The translations under genes were made by a program, and so were the position numbers. Shown one piece after another: positions 59,547 to 64,000 of a stretch of 64,000 bases of DNA. The stretch is from JAIBJN01 sp035762005 (GTDB lineage Bacteria > Actinomycetota > Thermoleophilia > Gaiellales > Gaiellaceae): positions 1 through 64,000 of the forward strand of contig DASTQA010000048.1 of assembly GCA_035762005.1 (NCBI GenBank). The letters are read 5' to 3'. The notes under the pieces are model-generated. The model did no database searches, was not told the origin of the DNA, and saw only the letters and a list, made by a program, of their open reading frames with translations. Position 1 is the first letter of the stretch; each line of letters starts with the position of its first letter.

Positions 59547-60149
59547 CTACGGCCGCTCGTTGAAGCGCCGCTGCGCCTCCTCGAGGCCGTCCCGGGCGAT
59601 CGTCTCGACCGCGTCCGCGGCGCGCGCCACGAGCTCCTCGACGTCGACCTCGGCCGCGAAGTCGGAGAGTACGAAGTCCGCGACGGGCCGCGGGTCGCCG
59701 CGCCCGGGCCGGCCGACGCCGACGCGCAGGCGCAGGAACTCCTGCGTCTTCAGGTGCCGCGCGAGCGAGCGGAGGCCGTTGTGCCCTGCGAGGCCGCCGC
59801 CGGCCCGCGCCTGCAGCCGGCCCGGCTCGAGGTCGACCTCATCGTGGACGACGAGCAGCCCCTCGGGCTCGACCTTGAAGAAGCGCGCGGCCGCCGCGAC
59901 CGAGCGGCCCGACTCGTTCACGTACGTCTGCGGCTTCAAGAGGGCCGCGCGGGCGCCGTCGACGCGCACCTCAGCGAGCTCGGCGGAGAACTTCGACCGG
60001 AACGAGCCCCCGTGCCGCCGGGCCAGCTCGTCGCAGACCATGAAGCCGACGTTGTGCCGGTGGCCCGCGTACTCCCGGCCCGGATTGCCGAGGCCGGCCA
60101 CGAGCACGTCCAGCGACGAGGCGGGCTCGCCCCGGCGGAAGAGCCGCAC
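59547..60149 (-). CDS. pth: Peptidyl-tRNA hydrolase
   Basis: A 200-residue enzyme that frees tRNA from prematurely released peptidyl-tRNA. Conserved elements: VAGLGNPGREYAGHRHNVGF with the catalytic His and KPQTYVNESGRSV, VVHDEVDLEPGRLQ and GGGLAGHNGLRSL. The GTG at 60149 precedes an RRGEPAS leader, and the gene lies 12 bases after the L25 stop. The size matches bacterial Pth. Confidence 0.96.
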   Translation of the reverse strand: MRLFRRGEPASSLDVLVAGLGNPGREYAGHRHNVGFMVCDELARRHGGSFRSKFSAELAEVRVDGARAALLKPQTYVNESGRSVAAAARFFKVEPEGLLVVHDEVDLEPGRLQARAGGGLAGHNGLRSLARHLKTQEFLRLRVGVGRPGRGDPRPVADFVLSDFAAEVDVEELVARAADAVETIARDGLEEAQRRFNERP

Positions 60150-60161
60150 GGCGAGGAGTTC

Positions 60162-60866
60162 CTAGCCCTCGGTGGTCTCGCCGCCGGCGCCCGCGTCGGC
60201 CTCGGCCTCGGCAGGCTCCTCGGCGGCCCCTTCCGGCGCCTCCTCGGGAGGCAGCTCGCCCTCTTCGAGGGCCTCCTCGAGCTCCTCGGGCTCCTCCTCG
60301 ACCCTGGGCGCCGAGACGTTCGCGACGACCGCCTCTGGGGTGTCCAGGTAGGTCACGCCATCCTGCGCGGGCAGGTCGCCCACGCGCAGGCTGTCGCCGA
60401 TCGCCATGCCCGAGATGTCCAGCTCCAGGTGGTCGGGAATCTCCATCGGGAGCGCCTCGACGGTGACCTCGCGGGTCACGAGCGTGAGGACGCCGCCCTC
60501 CTTGACCCCCGGCGACTCACCGACGAGCTCGACCGCGACCTGGGCCTGGATGGGCTGGTCCAGCCGCACCTCGTGGAGGTCGATGTGGAGGAGGCGGGTG
60601 CGCACCGGGTCGAGCTGGTAGTCCTTGAGCACGGCGTGGTGCGCCGTCTTCTGGCCGTCGAAGACGACGTCGAGGATCGCGTGGAGCCCGTGATCGCCGG
60701 TGAGCACGCGCCGGAGCTCGCGCTCGGGGACGCTGAAGGGATGCGCCGTCTTCCCGCTTCCGTAGAGCACGCCGGGCACCATCCCGCCGGCACGCAGGCG
60801 GCGCGAGGCGGCGCTCCCGCGCTCCTCCCGCGGAGTGACTCCCAGCTTGACTCGCTCGCCGGCCAT
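60162..60866 (-). CDS. rplY: 50S ribosomal protein L25/general stress protein Ctc
   Basis: A 234-residue protein of the two-domain CTC/TL5 form. The N-terminal 5S rRNA-binding domain (residues ~1-95) has SRRLRAGGMVPGVLYG and DLHEVRLDQPIQAQV; the TL5 C-terminal domain follows with LPMEIPDHLELDISG. The last ~45 residues are an acidic, Glu/Ala-rich tail. The ATG at 60866 opens the MAGERVKL-type start. It sits directly before pth. Confidence 0.93.
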   Translation of the reverse strand: MAGERVKLGVTPREERGSAASRRLRAGGMVPGVLYGSGKTAHPFSVPERELRRVLTGDHGLHAILDVVFDGQKTAHHAVLKDYQLDPVRTRLLHIDLHEVRLDQPIQAQVAVELVGESPGVKEGGVLTLVTREVTVEALPMEIPDHLELDISGMAIGDSLRVGDLPAQDGVTYLDTPEAVVANVSAPRVEEEPEELEEALEEGELPPEEAPEGAAEEPAEAEADAGAGGETTEG

Positions 60867-60900
60867 CTCGGCCGGCAAGTCTAGCGAAGGCCGCCGGGGC

Positions 60901-61473
60901 TCAGGCCGGGCGGGACTGGAGGCGTCCCTGGAGCTGGGAGACGTACACGCCGAGCTCCCGCTGGCGCTCCTCCAGCCGCTCCTCGCGGATCGCGAGCAGG
61001 TCCTCGCGCCGCTCGACGTCCTCCTCCCGCAGCTCGAGGTCCGCCTCGAGGAGGGCTCGCCGGGAGTCGAGCTCGCGCTCCCGCTCGTCGAGGGCGCGGG
61101 CGCGGGCGCGGATGGTCCGCTCGAGCTCGCCCACGCGCCGCTCACGCCGGTCGAGGCTCTCCCGCGACTCGACGAGGGCGGCGGCGGGCCCGAGCGTCTC
61201 CTCGAGCTCGCTCAGCCGTCGTCCCCGCGCGGCGACGTCCGCCTCGGCCGCGGCGAGCGCCGCCTCGCGCTCCTCCAGGCGGCGCCGGTCGGCCGCGAGC
61301 GGACCCGCCTGCTCGGCGGCGCCGGCGGCCAGGCCGCCGAGGCCCTCGAGATTCTGGATCTCGACCTTCAGGACCGACGGGAACACGGCACCTGTCTGAG
61401 CCCGGCGACGACGGCGCCGGACCTTTTTCCGCGTCGGCTCCGGCCGCTCGCTGGGGGGACGGGGGTCAGTCAC
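60901..61473 (-). CDS. Long coiled-coil protein
   Basis: A 190-residue protein if it starts at GTG 61473; an open frame to 61524 could add 17 residues. A basic patch (RKKVRRRRRRAQ) leads into a continuous Glu/Arg/Leu coiled coil of about 120 residues (SELEETLGPAAALVE, DRRERRVGELERTI, DLELREEDVERREDLL). No membrane segment or enzyme motif is present. It could be a scaffold or cell-envelope organiser. The last bases lie 34 bases from rplY. Confidence 0.72.
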   Translation of the reverse strand: MTDPRPPSERPEPTRKKVRRRRRRAQTGAVFPSVLKVEIQNLEGLGGLAAGAAEQAGPLAADRRRLEEREAALAAAEADVAARGRRLSELEETLGPAAALVESRESLDRRERRVGELERTIRARARALDERERELDSRRALLEADLELREEDVERREDLLAIREERLEERQRELGVYVSQLQGRLQSRPA

Positions 61474-61604
61474 GTGGACGCGGCTGCACCGACGGACCTT
61501 GGCTCCCTCCCCGGCCGACGACATCCCCCGGAATGGGCATTCCCGCGTACCTGCCCCTTCGGGACGTGCTCTCGCGGCCCAAAGCGCGGTCCGAGGGACG
61601 CCCC

Positions 61605-61892
61605 TCAGGCGACGATCTCGCCCGGGTCGTCCGGGTGGAGGACGCTCCAGACGACGAGATGGGCGCTCACCTCCCGCCGGCCCTGCTCCTGGTCGGGCGC
61701 GTCGCCGAGGCCGACCGAGATCTCGTTCGGGCCGAGCGGGAGCACGGCGAAGCCCGAGCGCGCGAAGTGCTCGCGGAGCTCCCCGAGGAGCCCGGGATTC
61801 CCGATTCGAACGACGATGGGCCGCAGTGCCCTCTCAGCATCGGCCGAAAGCCTCGATTCGTCTACCCCGGACGGGGTCTTTCCTGGAGGCAG
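61605..61892 (-). CDS. Hypothetical small protein, start unresolved
   Basis: An alpha/beta protein of up to about 95 residues ending at 61605, with RPIVVRIGNPGLLGELREHF and VSAHLVVWSVLHPDDPG. No ATG, GTG or TTG fits in frame near the expected beginning; CTG at 61892 or 61826 are the only near-standard choices. It follows the small membrane gene on the same strand. No family is recognised. Confidence 0.5.
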   Translation of the reverse strand: MPPGKTPSGVDESRLSADAERALRPIVVRIGNPGLLGELREHFARSGFAVLPLGPNEISVGLGDAPDQEQGRREVSAHLVVWSVLHPDDPGEIVA

Positions 61893-61897
61893 CGCCT

Positions 61898-62137
61898 CTA
61901 GAGGAGGTAGACGACGACGGCGACGATCGCGCCCCAGAACAGGACGCCGACGAACGACGCGAGCGCGACGCCGCGGAAGAGCCGGACGACCTCGTCCCCG
62001 GTCTCCGGCGAGCGAGCCGCGTCCCAGGTCTCGTCGTCCCCGGCCCACGGATCGTCCCCGGGGGGACGAGGCGCCCCGGAGTCGGGTGCCGGGTGAGCCG
62101 CCGGCGCGCGCGGCCGTCTGGGCGATGCGGGCTTCAT
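61898..62137 (-). CDS. Small single-helix membrane protein
   Basis: A 79-residue protein from the ATG at 62137 (GGGAGAAGC upstream). A proline/Asp-rich N-terminal half is followed by a C-terminal transmembrane helix (ASFVGVLFWGAIVAVVVYLL). It ends directly before the next small gene and lies 91 bases after the GNAT stop. No family is recognised. Confidence 0.7.
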   Translation of the reverse strand: MKPASPRRPRAPAAHPAPDSGAPRPPGDDPWAGDDETWDAARSPETGDEVVRLFRGVALASFVGVLFWGAIVAVVVYLL

Positions 62138-62228
62138 GCTTCTCCCGCCGCAGCGGGACCCCGACGCCGGAGTGTCCCTGAGAGACACTCTAGCCCGTGG
62201 CCGCGCGCGTGCAAGCGTCCGCGGGCGC

Positions 62229-63014
62229 CTACCGGTGCAGCGGGTCGTGCAGGAGCTGCAGCGCGCCGATCTCCGCGAAGCCGAGACGGCGAAGGAGAGG
62301 GGCGGACATCGCCCCTGCGCGCGTCACGGCCGCGGGCGTGCCACGGCGTGCCGCCTCCTCCCACCGAGCGGCGACGAGCGCGCGGTACGCGCCCCGTCCG
62401 CGCGCTTCGACGCGCGTGCAGCCGGCGTGCAGGACGACGCCGGCGGCGGCGAACGTCGCGCTCCCCGCCGCGACCGCACGGCCGCCGATCGAAGCGACGT
62501 AGCGGACGAAGCCCTGGTCCGCGAGGTCGCGCGCGCCCTCGCGCTCGATGCGCTCGAGCTCGGCGGGGAGCCTGTCCTCGAGCCCGAAGACCTCGTGCGT
62601 GATCGAGACGTAGAGGTGGAACGCCTCGACCGTCTCGACCCGCATCACCTCCACGCCGGGCGGACCCGGAGCGGGCGGGGCGCGCAGCGCCATCAGCGTG
62701 GCGCGCGGCTCCGACGGAGGGCCGGCCGGGACGGCGCCGAGCCGGAGCAGGCGCTCGGCGAGGCCGCTCGGCGTCGCGGCGTCCGAGACCTCCCAGGCGA
62801 GGTTGCTCCTGCCTCGGCGGCGAACCGCCTCGCGCACCTCCTCGACGGTGTCGCTCACGGACTCGGGCGCCAGGCGTAGGCGCTGCACCACCGTCGCGCC
62901 CGGATGGTCGTCGCGGCCGAGGAACAGGACGTAGGCATCCGTCACGACGAGCTCCTCGCCCGGCGCGAGCCGCGCGTGGAGGCTCGGCGCCTCCGCGAGC
63001 TCGACGAGGCTCAT
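62229..63014 (-). CDS. GNAT-family acetyltransferase
   Basis: A 261-residue protein. The C-terminal half (residues ~120-255) has a GNAT pattern: YVASIGGRAVAAGSATFAAAG, then the acetyl-CoA loop with EARGRGAYRALVAARW (Q/RxxGxG/A) and a final LLRRLGFAEIGALQL. The N-terminal half is an extra alpha/beta domain, possibly a second, degenerate GNAT copy. The substrate is unknown. It lies 41 bases after prs on the same strand. Confidence 0.85.
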   Translation of the reverse strand: MSLVELAEAPSLHARLAPGEELVVTDAYVLFLGRDDHPGATVVQRLRLAPESVSDTVEEVREAVRRRGRSNLAWEVSDAATPSGLAERLLRLGAVPAGPPSEPRATLMALRAPPAPGPPGVEVMRVETVEAFHLYVSITHEVFGLEDRLPAELERIEREGARDLADQGFVRYVASIGGRAVAAGSATFAAAGVVLHAGCTRVEARGRGAYRALVAARWEEAARRGTPAAVTRAGAMSAPLLRRLGFAEIGALQLLHDPLHR

Positions 63015-63055
63015 CGCCTCACCCTACGGCCCGCCGAGGTCCGCCGCTCGTCCGG

Positions 63056-64000
63056 CTAGAAGAGCTGGTTCTCGCCCGCGAAGATGGCGGAGACCGACTC
63101 GTCCGCGAAGACGTTCTCGATCGTCTCGGCGAGGATTCCCGAGACCGTCAGCACCGTCAGGTTCTCGGGACGGTCGAGCTCGCCGATCGGCACCGTGTCC
63201 GTGACGGCTAGGCCGGCGAGGTCGGCCTCGCCGAGCTTCTCGAGAGCCGCGGGGGGAAAGAGCCCGTGCGTCGCGCACGCGTAGACGGCGGTCGCGCCCG
63301 CCTCGAGGAGCGCCCGCGCGCCGCCGACGAGCGTCCCGCCGGTGACGATGATGTCGTCGCTCATGATCGCCACCTTCCCGCGGACGTCGCCCACCACCTG
63401 GGTGACGGCGGCGACGTCGTGGGCCGGGCGCTGCTTGTTCATGAGCGCGAAGTCCGCGTCGAGCATCTGGGCGAACTTCGTCGCCATCTTCGCCCGCCCG
63501 GGATCGGGCGAGACCGCGACGACCTCGTCCCCGTGGAGGCCGAGCGTCTCGCGGTAGTAGCGCGCGAAGAGCGGCAGCGCGGTCATGTGGTCGACCGGGA
63601 TCCGGAAGAAGCCCTGGATCTGGCCGGCGTGGAGGTCCATAGTGAGCACGCGGTCGACCCCGGCCGCGTCGAAGGCGTCCGCGAGGAGCTTCGCCGTGAT
63701 CGGCTCGCGCGGAGACGACTTCTTGTCCTGGCGCGAGTAGGGGAACCACGGCATCACGGCGGTGATGCGGTTCGCGGAGGCGAGCTTCGCCGCCTGGATC
63801 ATGATCATCAGCTCGAGGACGTAGTCGTTCGTCGCCGGCCCGTGGCAGGCCTGGACGAGGAAGACGTCGGCGCCGCGGATCGACTCGCGGTAGCGGCAGT
63901 ACGTCTCGCCGTTCGCGAACGTCTTCAGCTCCACCTCGCCGAGCTCGATGTTGAGCTGGTCGGCGATCTTCCCGGCGAGCACTGGGTGCGAGCGGCCGGA
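63056..64000 (-). CDS. prs: Ribose-phosphate pyrophosphokinase (partial, cut by window edge)
   Basis: 315 codons are visible; the N-terminus (SGRSHPVLAGKIAD still in frame at base 64000) is missing. The enzyme makes PRPP from ribose-5-phosphate and ATP. It has the ATP-flap region PWFPYSRQDKKSSPREPIT, the MDLHAGQIQGFF catalytic stretch and the PRPP loop DDIIVTGGTLVGG. The last differs from the usual DDMIDTAGT at the acidic third position and is closer to the archaeal-type DDIISTGGT. Downstream lie GNAT and, further, rplY/pth, as in other actinobacteria. Confidence 0.94.
   Translation of the reverse strand, partial: SGRSHPVLAGKIADQLNIELGEVELKTFANGETYCRYRESIRGADVFLVQACHGPATNDYVLELMIMIQAAKLASANRITAVMPWFPYSRQDKKSSPREPITAKLLADAFDAAGVDRVLTMDLHAGQIQGFFRIPVDHMTALPLFARYYRETLGLHGDEVVAVSPDPGRAKMATKFAQMLDADFALMNKQRPAHDVAAVTQVVGDVRGKVAIMSDDIIVTGGTLVGGARALLEAGATAVYACATHGLFPPAALEKLGEADLAGLAVTDTVPIGELDRPENLTVLTVSGILAETIENVFADESVSAIFAGENQLF

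Noticed and set aside
1..64000. Prophage, IS element or CRISPR array
   Set aside because: No integrase, transposase, terminal repeats with transposase or regularly spaced repeats were seen.

Overview
The window is very GC-rich (low-to-mid 70s % by eye) and gene-dense. GTG starts are frequent, and so are 4-base stop/start overlaps (GTGA or ATGA). The gene content is actinobacterial: a prs - rplY - pth - mfd - mazG - eno - ftsB-like - DUF501 chain, a VLRF1-type release-factor-like protein, a two-gene AddAB/AdnAB-like nuclease and an initiator tRNA with a C1·U72 end. My best guess is a non-model actinomycete, possibly class Thermoleophilia (Gaiellales-like). That is an inference from content; no 16S gene is present. 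I saw no prophage, IS element, CRISPR array or rRNA.

Layout. 1-3.1 kb: a methyltransferase cut by the left edge, a LuxR/TPR-type regulator, a multiply frameshifted DUF4242 relic and tRNA-fMet. 3.1-11.1 kb: a Ppx/GppA phosphatase pair; CBS protein and glutamate dehydrogenase; NfeD-like and SpoIVB (S55)-like proteins; tRNA-Leu; a DUF3105 protein; a DinG/XPD-type helicase. 11.2-13.8 kb: a VOC protein, a truncated phenylacetate-CoA ligase, an EamA transporter and a nitrilase. 14-20.8 kb: rmuC, an orphan sensor kinase, a VLRF1-like protein, trxB, a zinc ribbon-PAS protein and nth. 20.9-27.2 kb: the AddA/AddB-like pair.

27.3-34.6 kb is the most distinctive accessory block. It is one long minus-strand cassette: MalK/UgpC-type ATPase, sugar-binding lipoprotein, two permeases, a flavoprotein, a membrane-anchored beta-helix protein and a tiny C4 zinc-finger protein. 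The first permease carries a large beta-sandwich-like insertion, and the 3' end of the cassette has lower GC. 34.7-42.5 kb: isocitrate/isopropylmalate-type dehydrogenase and MFS transporter, methyltransferase, ferredoxin, receiver-like protein, Rieske and DUF309 proteins, a CcdA-CcmH-TlpA thiol/cytochrome c module and an L,D-transpeptidase. 42.5-49.2 kb: membrane and signalling genes, including a four-GAF SpoIIE phosphatase and an HTH-receiver regulator.

49.3-64 kb is conserved housekeeping, almost all on the minus strand: PRPP synthase (cut by the right edge), L25, peptidyl-tRNA hydrolase, Mfd, a parvulin lipoprotein, MazG, enolase, pyruvate kinase, an FtsB/DivIC-like protein, DUF501 and two small proteins. 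It joins nucleotide supply, translation quality, transcription-coupled repair, lower glycolysis and division. Ppx/GppA, often the next gene in this chain in other actinobacteria, lies about 45 kb away at 3.4 kb.
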